From Paenibacillus typhae (GTDB lineage: Bacteria > Bacillota > Bacilli > Paenibacillales > Paenibacillaceae): a stretch of 64,000 nt of DNA. Positions 34,644-44,093 of the stretch are shown here, in pieces. The notes under the pieces are model-generated. The model ran no database searches. It worked only from the letters and a program-made list of their open reading frames with translations, and was not told where the DNA came from. The stretch is taken from NCBI RefSeq assembly GCF_900099765.1, contig NZ_FNDX01000006.1, positions 186,001 through 250,000 on the forward strand, in the 5' to 3' direction. The position numbers and the translations under genes are program-made. How positions within the stretch are numbered: position 1 is the stretch's first letter; the number at the start of each line of letters is the position of its first letter.

Positions 34644-36095
34644 TTGAGGAGAGAGCTTGCTCTACATACAGACAAGTATCAGATAAATATGATGTACGCC
34701 CATTGGGTGAACGGGACGCATAAGCGCAAGGCGGTATTTGAGGCGTATTTCCGCAAGCTGCCCTTCGGGAACGGTTTTGCCGTCTTCGCCGGATTGGAGC
34801 GTATAGCCCAATATATCAGAGACCTGCGGTTCACGGAAGATGATATCCGTTATCTGTCGGAGCAGGAGGAGAATTATGCGCCTGCTTTTCTCGAGGAGCT
34901 GCTGCAGTTTCACTTCAAGGGAAACATCCATGCCATGAAGGAAGGAGCGCTTGTCTTTCCGGATGAGCCGCTGGTACGCGTTGAAGGAACGATTATGGAA
35001 GCACAGCTTGTGGAGACAGCGATTCTGAACTTTATGAATTACCAGACGCTGATTGCCACCAAGGCTTCACGGATCAAGCAGGTTGCTCCCAACGACATCC
35101 TGCTGGAGTTCGGTACCCGCAGGGCGCAGGAGGCGGATGCAGCGGTATGGGGCGCACGGGCGGCATATATCGGCGGCTTCCATGCTACCTCCAACATGCT
35201 GGCCGGCCGGATGTTCGGCATCCCGACCAAAGGCACACATGCCCATTCTTGGGTCCAGAGCTTCAGCAGCGAGCAGGAGGCATTCGATGCCTATGCCAAG
35301 GTGCTGCCGGACGGCGTTACTTTGCTGGTAGACACCTTCGATACCCTTCGCAGCGGTGTGCCGCATGCGATCAATACCGCGAAGAAGCTGGAAGCCGCAG
35401 GCAAGAAAATGAACGCCATCCGCCTGGACAGCGGAGACTTGGCGTATCTGTCCATCCAGGCACGCAAGATGCTGGACGAGGCAGGTCTGGATTACGTGAA
35501 GATTGTTGCTTCAAATGATCTGGACGAGAATACCATTATGGACCTGAAGCTGCAGGGGGCTGCGATTGATACCTGGGGTGTCGGCACACAGCTGATTACA
35601 GCTGCCGATCAGCCTTCCCTAGGCGGGGTGTATAAGCTGGTAGAGATCGAGTCAGCCACCGGTGAGATGATCCCGACCATCAAGATCTCCTCTAACCCGG
35701 AGAAGGTATCTACGCCCGGCAAGAAGGATGTGTTCCGCATTGTCGGCACGAACGGCAAGGCAATGGCCGATTACATCAGCTCTCCGGACGAAGCTGCCCC
35801 GCGCAACGGCGCCCGGATCAAGCTGTTTAATCCGCTGCATCCGTATTTGCGCAAGAATGTTGACAAATACGAGGCGCTGCCGATGCTGGAGCCGATTTTC
35901 GTGAACGGGTTCCAGGTCTACTCCCTGCCGCCGCTGGAAGAAATCCGCCGCTATCATGAACAGCAGCTCGACTTGTTCTGGCCGGAATATTTGCGTAAGC
36001 TGAATCCCGAGGTGTACCGTGTTAGCCTCAGTGAGCAGGTATGGAACCGCAAGCAGCAGCTGATCGCCGAGCATATGCAGCTGGATCTTGAATAG
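34644..36095 (+). CDS. pncB: nicotinate phosphoribosyltransferase
   Basis: It makes nicotinate mononucleotide from nicotinate and PRPP, the committed salvage step to NAD. The 483 residues start LRRELALHTDKYQINMMYAH and contain LLEFGTRRAQEADAA, GGFHATSNMLAG, GTHAHSWVQSF and IRLDSGDLAYLS, all typical of PncB. I start at TTG 34644, eight bases after GGAG. An in-frame ATG at 34611 overlaps the pncA stop but has no ribosome-binding site. The gene ends at a strong terminator. Confidence 0.93.
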   Translation: MRRELALHTDKYQINMMYAHWVNGTHKRKAVFEAYFRKLPFGNGFAVFAGLERIAQYIRDLRFTEDDIRYLSEQEENYAPAFLEELLQFHFKGNIHAMKEGALVFPDEPLVRVEGTIMEAQLVETAILNFMNYQTLIATKASRIKQVAPNDILLEFGTRRAQEADAAVWGARAAYIGGFHATSNMLAGRMFGIPTKGTHAHSWVQSFSSEQEAFDAYAKVLPDGVTLLVDTFDTLRSGVPHAINTAKKLEAAGKKMNAIRLDSGDLAYLSIQARKMLDEAGLDYVKIVASNDLDENTIMDLKLQGAAIDTWGVGTQLITAADQPSLGGVYKLVEIESATGEMIPTIKISSNPEKVSTPGKKDVFRIVGTNGKAMADYISSPDEAAPRNGARIKLFNPLHPYLRKNVDKYEALPMLEPIFVNGFQVYSLPPLEEIRRYHEQQLDLFWPEYLRKLNPEVYRVSLSEQVWNRKQQLIAEHMQLDLE

Positions 36096-36111
36096 CCTTA
36101 TTTTGCCCCAG

Positions 36112-36138
36112 AAGCCCATCCATCCGGATGGGCTTTTT
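36112..36138 (+). terminator. terminator of the pncA-pncB operon
   Basis: Perfect arms AAGCCCATCC and GGATGGGCTT followed by TTTT. Confidence 0.9.
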
Positions 36139-36145
36139 GAGTTGT

Positions 36146-36504
36146 CCTGACCGCCGGCAGGGTTGTAGTTGTGATAAAGATCATGTTTTATGTGACAAAT
36201 TTAACATCTTAATTTTTAATTTTATAGCTAAATTAAGGGTGACCTTGTGTTCGCGGGAAAGCTCGTAAATGACGGATTACACATAATTTTCACATTTTGC
36301 AATTTCTATGGCAGGTTACCTTCTGTTCAGGTAACGCAGCGCTGTCGCGTATAAAGAAATCGATCGAAATCTATAAATTATTGTGATTCCCGGACCCGTG
36401 AAAATGCAAGATTTGTCACATTCGTTACCATCATTATCACGTTACAATCATTGAAAAAGTCAAAAGGATTGTTTTATTCTTGACACTCGAAAGGGGTTAT
36501 GTAG
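36146..36504 (+). promoter_or_regulatory. 359-base control region of the oxoacid:ferredoxin oxidoreductase operon
   Basis: No gene is seen. TGTGATAAAGATCATG at about 36169-36184 is a partial match to the CRP/FNR pattern TGTGA-N6-TCACA (8 of 10). A second TGTGACA half-site follows about ten bases later. GTTACC and GGTAAC at 36315-36334 form a hairpin. No single strong promoter stands out. Oxygen- or redox-linked control would suit the iron-sulfur enzyme downstream, but this is inference. Confidence 0.35.
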
Positions 36505-37515
36505 GTGGTACAACTACCAAAAGTAAACAGTCTGGGATTCTTTGAAATCCGGCTGGAATCCATCGGAGGGCTCGGGGCTAACCTGGCCGGTAAAATGCTC
36601 GCGGAAGCAGGCGTTGTCGGAGCAGGATTGAACGGGGTCAGCTTCTCATCCTATGGCTCGGAGAAAAAAGGCTCGCCTGTCAAAGCCCACATCCGGTTCT
36701 GTGATCTGGACACGCATATCCGCGATACTTCACCGGTAGAACGTCCTCATGTGGTTGGCGTATTCCATGAAGCGCTCGCCAAGACGGTCAATGTAACCAG
36801 CGGGATCAGCGAAGACAGCACCGTTCTTGTGAACTCGGCCAAGACGCCGGAAGAACTCAAAGAACTGCTGAAGCTGAAAGCCGGTACCATTGCTGTCATT
36901 GATGCAACAAGCATTGCACTGAAAGAGAAAAACCGCGTAAATATGGCCATGCTGGGCGCGCTGTTCCGGCTTTGTCCGTTTCTTGACACGGAGACGATGA
37001 AGGGCGTTATCGAGAAATCGCTCGGCAAGAAATATCCGCAGGCTGTACAGTCCGCTATTACGACCTTTGAGCGCGGCTACAACGAAGTGAAGTTTATGCA
37101 CTTTGAGCTGCCTGAAGGAGAGAGCATGCCTGAATACGTACGCTCCGACATTTCGGCTCTTGGCTACGACACCCAGCCGATGGGCGGCTCGATTGTGAAT
37201 CCCGGCAACAGCTTCCTGAAAAACCTCAGCATTTCCCGTTCCGGCATGATTCCGGCTTATGAGAACGAGTCCTGTATCAATTGTGCACAGTGCGATACCG
37301 TCTGTCCTGACCAGTGCTTTGTCTGGGAAGAACGGCTTGACCGCAAAGGGCGTTCGCAGATGTTTCTGCTGGGTATCGACTATCAGTACTGCAAAGGCTG
37401 CCTGAAATGCGTAGGCGCCTGCCCGACCTCGGCACTGTCCAGTATCCTTGAGAAGGAAGGCTATGCAGACAGCCACACTGTGAAACATACCTTTGATTTG
37501 GTCCCGCAATTATAA
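36505..37515 (+). CDS. 2-oxoacid:ferredoxin oxidoreductase, fused gamma and delta subunits
   Basis: The 336 residues join a gamma-type domain (IRLESIGGLGANLAGKMLAE near residue 12) to a delta-type 2x[4Fe-4S] ferredoxin. The eight cluster Cys residues are in CINCAQCDTVCPDQC and CKGCLKCVGACP (residues about 255-313). Together with the next gene this makes a complete oxidoreductase that decarboxylates a 2-oxoacid, probably pyruvate, to acyl-CoA and passes electrons to ferredoxin. GTG 36505 follows AAAGGGG. The partner gene begins 26 bases after the stop. Confidence 0.9.
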   Translation: MVQLPKVNSLGFFEIRLESIGGLGANLAGKMLAEAGVVGAGLNGVSFSSYGSEKKGSPVKAHIRFCDLDTHIRDTSPVERPHVVGVFHEALAKTVNVTSGISEDSTVLVNSAKTPEELKELLKLKAGTIAVIDATSIALKEKNRVNMAMLGALFRLCPFLDTETMKGVIEKSLGKKYPQAVQSAITTFERGYNEVKFMHFELPEGESMPEYVRSDISALGYDTQPMGGSIVNPGNSFLKNLSISRSGMIPAYENESCINCAQCDTVCPDQCFVWEERLDRKGRSQMFLLGIDYQYCKGCLKCVGACPTSALSSILEKEGYADSHTVKHTFDLVPQL

Positions 37516-37541
37516 ATCCGGTAAGAAAGGCGGAATGAACA

Positions 37542-39848
37542 ATGGCTATAGATTATGAAAAAGAAGTAGGCTCTGCCAAGGTAGAGCAGAAATTCCTGTA
37601 TGAATCAGGCAATGAAATGGCAGCCTACGCTGCCCACCAGATTAATTATCATGTTATGGGATATTTCCCGATCTCGCCATCGACGGAGGTAGCCCAGTTC
37701 CTCGATACGATGAAAGCAAGCGGACAGCATGATATTATGCTCGTTCCTTCAGACGGTGAACACAGCTCGGCAGGGATCTGTTATGGTGCCTCCACAGCCG
37801 GCGGACGCGTATTCAACGCAACCAGTGCGCAGGGCTACATGTTCATGCTGGAGCAGCTGCCTGTACAAGCAGGTACGCGTATGCCTATGGTAATGAACCT
37901 GATCTGCCGCTCGATCTCAGGGCCGCTGAACATTCACGGTGACCACTCTGACTTGTATTTCGCACTCAATACCGGCTGGCCGATCCTGATGTGCCGTGAC
38001 CCGCAATCGGTCTACGACATGAATCTGATGGCACTGAAGCTGGCAGAACATGCGAAGGTCCGGCTTCCGGTTATGGTTGCTTCGGACGGTTATTTCACTT
38101 CTCACCAGAAGCGCCGCGTACAGGCTTTCGCCCACCGGCAGGATGTCCAAAAGTTTGTAGGCGAACAGCCTCCTGTAGGCTTCACCGATACGCTTGACCG
38201 GAACAATCCGGTTACGGTTGGTCCTTACATGAATGAACCGGATTATATCAACAACCGTTACCAGCAGTCCGTTGCGATGTACAACGCCGGTGAGGTGTTT
38301 GAAGAAATCGCTCAGGAATTTGCCGAGCTGACCGGACGCCATTATGAGGTGATTGAGCAGTACCGGATGGAGGACGCCGACGTTGCCGTCTTCCTGATGA
38401 ACTCTGCATCCGAGATTATCAAGGATGTTGTCGATCAGCTGCGCCTGCAGGGCATCAAAGCCGGAGCGATCTCCCCGAACATGATCCGTCCGTTCCCGCA
38501 GAAGCAGATTGCGGAAGCGCTGAAGAATGTCAAAGCTATTACTGTAGGTGACCGTGCGGATTCCGTCGGCGGACATGGCGGTAATATGGTCAACGAAATC
38601 AAGGCGGCCCTGTTCACCTACGGCAACACAACCACCAAGGTTATCAGCCGGATTTACGGTCTGGGCGGTAAAGACTTCTACGCAGAAGACGGCCATCACT
38701 TCTTCCAGCTGGCTATGGATGCCGTTGCCGCTGACCGTGTTGAAGTGCCGTTTGATTACTACGGTCACAATCCGGGCGAGGCAGACAAAGCACCTAAGCG
38801 CCTGCTGAAGCCGTTGGATTTCGATTCCCTGAAGACCGGGCTGATTACCGTTACCAAGAATGAAGAAACCGGCAAGCTTGCGGTTAAGGTTCCGCCGGTG
38901 CGCAGCCTGATGAAGAAGCCGAGACGCCTGTCTCCGGGGCATGGCGCATGTCCGGGCTGCGGTATTTTCTCAGGACTCGAGCTGTTCTTCAGAGGGATTG
39001 AAGGAGATATCGTCGCGCTGTATCACACAGGCTGCGCTATGGTAACTACAACCGGTTATCCCTACTCCTCCCACAAATCAACGTTTATCCATAACCTGTT
39101 CCAGAACGGTGCTGCTACGCTTTCCGGTGTGGTAGAAATGTTCTGGGAACGCAAACGCCGCGGTGAACTGGACGGACTCGGACTTAAGGATGACTTTACC
39201 TTCGTGATGGTTACCGGGGACGGCGGTATGGATATCGGGATGGGACCTGCTATCGGTGCAGCCCTGCGCGGACACAAAATGATTATCGTCGAGTACGATA
39301 ATGAAGGCTACATGAATACCGGTGCACAGCAGTCGTATTCGACCCCTCTGGGGCACCGCACCTCTACATCCAGCATCGGCAAAACACAGCAGGGTAAAGT
39401 TACTCAGCACAAGGATACTGCGCAGATTATGGCAGCTACCAACATTCCTTACGTGTTCACCGGCTGTGAAGCTTATCCGCAGGATCTGTTGAAAAAAGCG
39501 GCGAAGGCACAGTGGTATGCACAGAACGAAGGCCTGGTTTACGGCAAGATTCTGATTGCTTGCCCGCTGAACTGGATGAGCGAGGACAAGGAAGGCACGA
39601 ATATCGTGTCCTTGGCCGTTGAATCCTGCTTCTTCCCGCTCTATGAAGTGGAGCAAGGCGTTACTAATATTACCTACAATCCGGAAGAAAAGAATAAACG
39701 GGTTGAGGTGTCTGCGTGGCTGAAGACGATGGGTAAAACCCGCCATCTGCTCAAGCCGGAGAATGAGCCTGCACTGCGCAGCTTCGAGAGTGAGGTTCAG
39801 CGCCGCTGGAGCAAGCTCGTCGCTAAGCATGAGCATCCGGACCTGTAA
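37542..39848 (+). CDS. 2-oxoacid:ferredoxin oxidoreductase, fused alpha and beta subunits
   Basis: The 768 residues start with an alpha-type pyrimidine-binding domain (MGYFPISPSTEVAQFLD) and its domain II/III (AGAISPNMIRPFPQKQIAEA, then VGDRADSVGGHGG). From about residue 460 it is a beta-type thiamine diphosphate domain. GACPGCG and HTGCAMVTTTGYPY supply cluster/TPP contacts, and GDGGMDIGMG followed by DNEGYMNTG is the TPP-Mg motif. It supplies the catalytic centre that cleaves the 2-oxoacid. Pyruvate is the most likely substrate, but 2-oxoglutarate or branched oxoacids cannot be excluded. Start ATG 37542 follows AAAGGCGG. Confidence 0.9.
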   Translation: MAIDYEKEVGSAKVEQKFLYESGNEMAAYAAHQINYHVMGYFPISPSTEVAQFLDTMKASGQHDIMLVPSDGEHSSAGICYGASTAGGRVFNATSAQGYMFMLEQLPVQAGTRMPMVMNLICRSISGPLNIHGDHSDLYFALNTGWPILMCRDPQSVYDMNLMALKLAEHAKVRLPVMVASDGYFTSHQKRRVQAFAHRQDVQKFVGEQPPVGFTDTLDRNNPVTVGPYMNEPDYINNRYQQSVAMYNAGEVFEEIAQEFAELTGRHYEVIEQYRMEDADVAVFLMNSASEIIKDVVDQLRLQGIKAGAISPNMIRPFPQKQIAEALKNVKAITVGDRADSVGGHGGNMVNEIKAALFTYGNTTTKVISRIYGLGGKDFYAEDGHHFFQLAMDAVAADRVEVPFDYYGHNPGEADKAPKRLLKPLDFDSLKTGLITVTKNEETGKLAVKVPPVRSLMKKPRRLSPGHGACPGCGIFSGLELFFRGIEGDIVALYHTGCAMVTTTGYPYSSHKSTFIHNLFQNGAATLSGVVEMFWERKRRGELDGLGLKDDFTFVMVTGDGGMDIGMGPAIGAALRGHKMIIVEYDNEGYMNTGAQQSYSTPLGHRTSTSSIGKTQQGKVTQHKDTAQIMAATNIPYVFTGCEAYPQDLLKKAAKAQWYAQNEGLVYGKILIACPLNWMSEDKEGTNIVSLAVESCFFPLYEVEQGVTNITYNPEEKNKRVEVSAWLKTMGKTRHLLKPENEPALRSFESEVQRRWSKLVAKHEHPDL

Positions 39849-39880
39849 GTAACTGCGGATTCATAACTTTTCATATCTCA

Positions 39881-39912
39881 CAGCCTGACAGTCTAATTGT
39901 CAGGCTGTGTTT
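39881..39912 (+). terminator. terminator of the oxidoreductase operon
   Basis: Perfect arms CAGCCTGACA and TGTCAGGCTG with a GTCTAAT loop and a T-rich but interrupted tail. Confidence 0.7.
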
Positions 39913-40050
39913 GTGTTATCAGGGCGGGTATTAAAGCTATTGCAGGGGAGTAGCTGCATTTTCTGCTGCATTTTGATAGAGTAGGGTTGATGAATACAGG
40001 AAGGCATGGACATTCTAAACAGCTGAATCCGGTAAAGGAGCGTGTTGGTG

Positions 40051-40650
40051 ATGAAAAGGGTGGACTGGCAGGACGGAATCTGGAGTAATGAGCCGCATTC
40101 GGTTGCAGAGCAGAACGGCAAACTGATTGTTCAGGCTGTGGAGGGCAGTGATTACTGGCAGAAGACCATGTACGGCTTTCAGCATGATAACGGGCATGCG
40201 CTGCTTGCTGCTTGGACAGAAGGAACTGCGGTAGAGGTCAGCTTTGACGCCGGAAGCCTAACCGAGCTGTACGACCAGGCGGGGATTATGCTGTGGCACA
40301 GCCCGCTGCAATGGATCAAGGCCGGGGTCGAAATCAATGACGGCGTGCCGCATATAGGTGCTGTGGTAACAGATCAATACTCTGACTGGTCGCTGTCACC
40401 TGTTCCGGAATGGGCCGGGCAGATTGTGACCATCCGCGCTTCACGCCTGAAGGATGCTGTCATTCTCAGAGCCAGAACCGGCGTGTATCCATGGCGCACG
40501 ATCCGGGTCGCCAGATTCCCTTATACGGGTGAAGTACAGGCCGGCCCGATGCTCTGTGCTCCGACCCGGCCCGGGCTCAGGGTGGAGTTCACAAGCTGGA
40601 TCTCTACTTCGCCGGATACAGATGTTCATGATGAGCCTCCGGGGGAATGA
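40051..40650 (+). CDS. DUF1349 domain-containing protein
   Basis: The 199-residue protein matches DUF1349, a concanavalin A-like beta-sandwich family of unknown function (YowN/YpmR-like). Visible are GSDYWQKTMYGFQHDNGHAL, LYDQAGIMLWHSPLQWIKAG and YSDWSLSPVPEW. No signal peptide is present, so it is probably cytoplasmic; a carbohydrate-binding role is possible from the fold. The start could be GTG 40048 or ATG 40051 behind TAAAGGAG; I use the ATG. Single gene. Confidence 0.8.
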   Translation: MKRVDWQDGIWSNEPHSVAEQNGKLIVQAVEGSDYWQKTMYGFQHDNGHALLAAWTEGTAVEVSFDAGSLTELYDQAGIMLWHSPLQWIKAGVEINDGVPHIGAVVTDQYSDWSLSPVPEWAGQIVTIRASRLKDAVILRARTGVYPWRTIRVARFPYTGEVQAGPMLCAPTRPGLRVEFTSWISTSPDTDVHDEPPGE

Positions 40651-40761
40651 GCTTGTTGCCTGATACTCTCTTATGGGGAATAGGCGGCATATTACATTTT
40701 GCATAAATAGCTTTTCTCCCAGCCATTCTAAGTATAAAAATTCTGCCGGGAGGAAGCTTTG

Positions 40762-41001
40762 ATGAGATTTCAGATAATACTGCTGGCTGCCGCACTGGCT
40801 GCCGGGTTAGTAGGCGCGGGTAATATTCAGCATAACTATATCAAGCAAGCATATATAACATCACATGGAAGCCTGGAACAGCTCTCAGAGGGCTCTGTTG
40901 CCCGACTGTATACCTCTTTGGAGAAAGAGAAGGGCAAATATACAGATAAGCTAAAAGCGCTTCTAAACCAGCTTATGGACGGGGTGCATGCCTCGCATTA
41001 A
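40762..41001 (+). CDS. small exported or membrane-anchored protein
   Basis: A 79-residue protein with an N-terminal hydrophobic segment (FQIILLAAALAAGLVGAG) that may be a signal peptide or membrane anchor, then a charged helical part (SLEKEKGKYTDKLKALLNQL). ATG 40762 follows GGGAGG at eight bases; TTG 40759 is an alternative. I do not recognise a family. It ends just before a strong bidirectional terminator. Confidence 0.6.
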   Translation: MRFQIILLAAALAAGLVGAGNIQHNYIKQAYITSHGSLEQLSEGSVARLYTSLEKEKGKYTDKLKALLNQLMDGVHASH

Positions 41002-41029
41002 TACTTGGTGGAAAAATTTCAGCAGAAAC

Positions 41030-41074
41030 AAGGCCGGTAACTGCATCGACAGATGCGTTACCGGCCTTGTTTGG
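41030..41074. terminator. bidirectional terminator between a small gene and moaB
   Basis: Long nearly perfect arms CAAGGCCGGTAACTGCATC and GATGCGTTACCGGCCTTG around GACA, with T-rich flanks on both strands. Confidence 0.88.
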
Positions 41075-41081
41075 CTTCCTG

Positions 41082-41597
41082 CTATTCCTTCTTATAAATC
41101 TCCCTCATCACATGCCGCAGCTCAGGAACAATCAGCCGGCTCATCGCCAGCTTGATGGCCCCCGTAGAGCCAGGCATCGAGAAGACCGCTGTATTGCCGA
41201 TCGTGCCGGCGATAGCCCGGCTCAGGATGGCGGCAGAGCCGATATCCTCGGTAAAGCTGAGCAGCCGGAAGATTTCGCCGAAGCCCGGGAGCGATTTGTC
41301 GAGCAGCGAGGCGACAGCCTCATAGGTGGTGTCTCGCGGTGAAATGCCCGTGCCGCCGGTCAGCAGCACTGCTTCGATGCCGGAATGAACGGAGCTTTTG
41401 TAGACCAGTTCACGGATGTCCTCATAATCGTCTTTGACGATGGTGCGGCCGACGACCTGATAACCGGCCTCCTCCAGCATTGATACAAGGAGCTGGCCTC
41501 CCGTGTCTGTCTCCATAGTACGGGTATCAGAGACGGTGATGACGTAGCAGGCTACGGTCTGCGGTGCTTGCTTGCGGTGTTCTTCGACAGATGACAT
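41082..41597 (-). CDS. moaB: MoaB/Mog family molybdenum cofactor protein
   Basis: The 171-residue protein has the MoCF/MoaB fold signatures ITVSDTRTMETDTGGQLLVS, VLLTGGTGISPRDTTYEA, IGSAAILSRAIAG and FSMPGSTGAIKLAM. Family members bind molybdopterin and adenylate it during molybdenum cofactor synthesis. No other moa/moe gene is in the window. ATG 41597 follows AGGAG; the in-frame GTG at 41606 overlaps that site. It is read in the same direction as the two genes to its right, 60 bases after the membrane-protein gene. Confidence 0.9.
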   Translation of the reverse strand: MSSVEEHRKQAPQTVACYVITVSDTRTMETDTGGQLLVSMLEEAGYQVVGRTIVKDDYEDIRELVYKSSVHSGIEAVLLTGGTGISPRDTTYEAVASLLDKSLPGFGEIFRLLSFTEDIGSAAILSRAIAGTIGNTAVFSMPGSTGAIKLAMSRLIVPELRHVMREIYKKE

Positions 41598-41659
41598 ATT
41601 ATCCACTCCTAGAGTCCAAATCGATTCCCTATCTTCCTATTTACCCATAATACCAGTCT

Positions 41660-42286
41660 TTATAAGGGCTGTTCCAGTGAAATGCGGTTTAAGGCCTTCT
41701 CTGTAAGCGGCATAAAGAAATTAAGGATGAATCCGCCCAGACATACGGTGAGCAGGGTGCCGATCCCGATAGGCCCGTTTGAAATAAAGGCCGCCAGCAG
41801 GAACAACAGATAAAGGAGCGTACGGGTAAAAAAGATGCTGCGGCCCGTCAGCTTTTGCAGCAATAGGGTCAGCCGGTCTAACGGGGAGGGAGCGAATTTG
41901 GCTTGCAGATACAATGCGGTTCCCAGTCCTGTGACGATTAAGCCTGATGCAAAGCAAACCAGTCTGCCGGCCGGCAATCCGGGTTCAATCCAGTCATTAA
42001 GCAAGTATAGCCAAACATCGATCCCGAGGCCGGTTACAAAAGCAGTCGCCAACCCTAATATTTCCGGTCTTTTTCCGGACAGCCAAGTGTTAAGCACCAG
42101 CAGCAGTATAGCGATGAGGATTTCCCAGCTGCCCACGGTCAGGCCGATACTGCCGGAAAGGCCGACCAAGGTAGCGTCAAAAGGGGAAGCACCAAGGCCG
42201 GATTGTATGGTCAGTGAAATGCCGAGCGTTAATATTAATAATCCGCCGATGAATAGAGAGGCAGCCGTTAGACGGGATCTGTTCAT
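41660..42286 (-). CDS. YczE/YyaS/YitT-type integral membrane protein
   Basis: The 208-residue protein has five to six membrane helices with the family features GLGASPFDATLVGLS, TAFVTGLGIDVWLYL, GLGTALYLQAKFAPSPLDRL and GPIGIGTLL. YczE in B. subtilis affects surfactin regulation by an unknown route; the family's activity is not established. Its ATG overlaps the stop of the acetyltransferase gene in an ATGA arrangement, so the two are co-translated. Confidence 0.82.
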   Translation of the reverse strand: MNRSRLTAASLFIGGLLILTLGISLTIQSGLGASPFDATLVGLSGSIGLTVGSWEILIAILLLVLNTWLSGKRPEILGLATAFVTGLGIDVWLYLLNDWIEPGLPAGRLVCFASGLIVTGLGTALYLQAKFAPSPLDRLTLLLQKLTGRSIFFTRTLLYLLFLLAAFISNGPIGIGTLLTVCLGGFILNFFMPLTEKALNRISLEQPL

Positions 42287-42729
42287 ATCTGTGAAGCAGA
42301 AATCGCTTTGGTCATTAAAAAGTGCGGGATACCGTCTTCCATAAATTCTGCGGATGAGATCTGATAACCAAGCTTCTCATAGAATCCTTTGGCTTGTGAC
42401 TGCCCGTGCAGTTTGACCCCGGTATAACCGTTTTGAACGGCGATTTCCTCAAGTGCAGAAATGATTTGTTTGCCTATCCCGAATTTACGGAAGGGCGCCA
42501 GAATGCAAATCCGCTCCAGCTTCCCTTTCCCCTCAAAAGCGCGAATCCGCCCTGTGCCCACCGGCTGTCCGTCATAATAGGCCAGAACATGCCGGCACTG
42601 ACTGTCCAGTGTATCAAAATCATCAAATTCGTCAGCAAGCGGGACTCCCTGCTCCTCGACAAATACCTGCTTCCTGATCGAAAAAGCAGCTTGCAGCTCC
42701 TCTGGCAGCGTGATGGCCTGTACGTTCAT
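42283..42729 (-). CDS. GNAT family N-acetyltransferase
   Basis: The 148-residue protein starts MNVQAITLPEELQAAFSIRK and carries FVEEQGVPLADEFDDFD, the acetyl-CoA loop ICILAPFRKFGIGKQIIS and the terminal SQAKGFYEKLGYQI element. The pattern resembles the YjcF/ElaA-like subgroup of small GNAT enzymes whose acceptors are unknown. I start at ATG 42729, after TTGGAG, not at the longer frame to 42765. It overlaps the following membrane protein gene by four bases. Confidence 0.87.
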   Translation of the reverse strand: MNVQAITLPEELQAAFSIRKQVFVEEQGVPLADEFDDFDTLDSQCRHVLAYYDGQPVGTGRIRAFEGKGKLERICILAPFRKFGIGKQIISALEEIAVQNGYTGVKLHGQSQAKGFYEKLGYQISSAEFMEDGIPHFLMTKAISASQI

Positions 42730-42913
42730 TTTTCTCCAACCTTTCTTATCTGAAATCATTAACAAAGTATATACAAAAATATTATTGTTGTAAATGCAAT
42801 AAAAATAAATCTGTCTAAGCCGGCTTTAGGCGCTCTCTGCCGAGTATCTTGCTTGTACACTCAGACTGTAGTACACTCGCTACCATACGGAATTTTTGGG
42901 GGAGCGATGAAAC

Positions 42914-43945
42914 ATGGAACAACAGGCCTTGCCGGTTTATATATTGTCCGGATTTCTCGGAAGCGGTAAAACAACACTGCTGCAGCGGCTGCTGGATCAC
43001 TGGAAAAGCCAGAATCTGCGTCCTGCGGTCATTATGAATGAGCTGGGGGAAGTGAATCTCGACGGATTGCTGGTTGAGCAGGAGGTTCCGATGGCTGAAA
43101 TGCTGGGCGGGTGCATCTGCTGTACAAGCCGCGGTGATCTCAGTACAGAGCTGACTACACTGGTCAAAAAAGAAAAACCGGATGTTGTGGTGATTGAAGC
43201 TACAGGTGCAGCGAATCCGCTGGAAATAGTTGATGCGGTAACGGAAACCTCACTGTATCAGCAGGTGGAGCTGAAGGGGCTGATTACCGTCGTTGATGCG
43301 GCGCATCTGCTGGAACTGTACCGCTCGCAGCAGGGAGCCACCTACCGGCTGATGCAGGAGCAGATCCGCTGTGCATCTGTTCTGATTCTCAATAAGACGG
43401 ACCGTATTACAGCAGAAGAAGCTGAGGAAATCTCTGCCATTTTGCGGAAATGGAATGCATATGCCGAGATTTTGCCGGCTGTGCGCTGTGCCCTTGAACC
43501 GGAAGAGCTGCTCGGCGGCCTTGGCGGAGTGCATCTGGATGGAGATAGTGCGGATGGCGGGACTTCCGAAAGGGATGAAGAATACAGCGGGCAATCTGCC
43601 GGACAACAGGGCAAAGCTCACCATACCCATGACCATGTCATGGCGTACACCCACTACTTCAAAAATGCGGTGGACAGTGAAGCATTCGAGCAGTTTGTAA
43701 AAGAGCTGCCGCGTGATGTATACCGTGCGAAGGGCATCGTTACGTTCAGTGACACTGCGAGCCGGTTTTTGTTCCAGTATGCTTACAGGGAAGCTGATTT
43801 TATGAAAATTACACCGCAGGGAGAGGTGCCGGATGTAGCTGTCTTTATCGGTGAGCATTTCTCGGCAGGCGAGCTGCGTACCCGGCTGCTGCAGCTGGAA
43901 AAGCGCTACTTCGGCCGGCCGGCGGCAGTAAAGCGGGGCCTGTAA
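42914..43945 (+). CDS. CobW/COG0523 family GTP-binding protein (putative metallochaperone)
   Basis: The 343 residues include the P-loop SGFLGSGKTTLLQRLL, switch residues NELGEVNLDG, the metal-binding GGCICC motif, the ATGAANP segment, LNKTD for guanine binding and a C-terminal CobW_C domain. A His/Asp-rich loop (GKAHHTHDHVMAY) lies between the domains and could hold zinc or another metal. The G3E GTPases deliver metals to client proteins; those with CxCC and His-rich loops often respond to zinc lack. I see no clear Zur box. ATG 42914 has GGGGGAGCG. Confidence 0.9.
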   Translation: MEQQALPVYILSGFLGSGKTTLLQRLLDHWKSQNLRPAVIMNELGEVNLDGLLVEQEVPMAEMLGGCICCTSRGDLSTELTTLVKKEKPDVVVIEATGAANPLEIVDAVTETSLYQQVELKGLITVVDAAHLLELYRSQQGATYRLMQEQIRCASVLILNKTDRITAEEAEEISAILRKWNAYAEILPAVRCALEPEELLGGLGGVHLDGDSADGGTSERDEEYSGQSAGQQGKAHHTHDHVMAYTHYFKNAVDSEAFEQFVKELPRDVYRAKGIVTFSDTASRFLFQYAYREADFMKITPQGEVPDVAVFIGEHFSAGELRTRLLQLEKRYFGRPAAVKRGL

Positions 43946-44093
43946 CCGGCTCTTCCGGCAGGTCATCCGGAGCTGAGCTTCAAATTCCCGGACCTCCGGC
44001 AGACAGCCTGTTCAGCGGTGAGCTTGGTTCGTTCCTTTTCTTGCAGGTTAATACATAGGCATACCCTATACAAATTGCAGGAGGTTTAAGGCT

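Noticed and set aside
37917..38942. 341-codon open frame on the minus strand
   Set aside because: It lies wholly inside the alpha-beta oxidoreductase gene, whose domains and motifs are unmistakable. It has no ribosome-binding site and no family resemblance.
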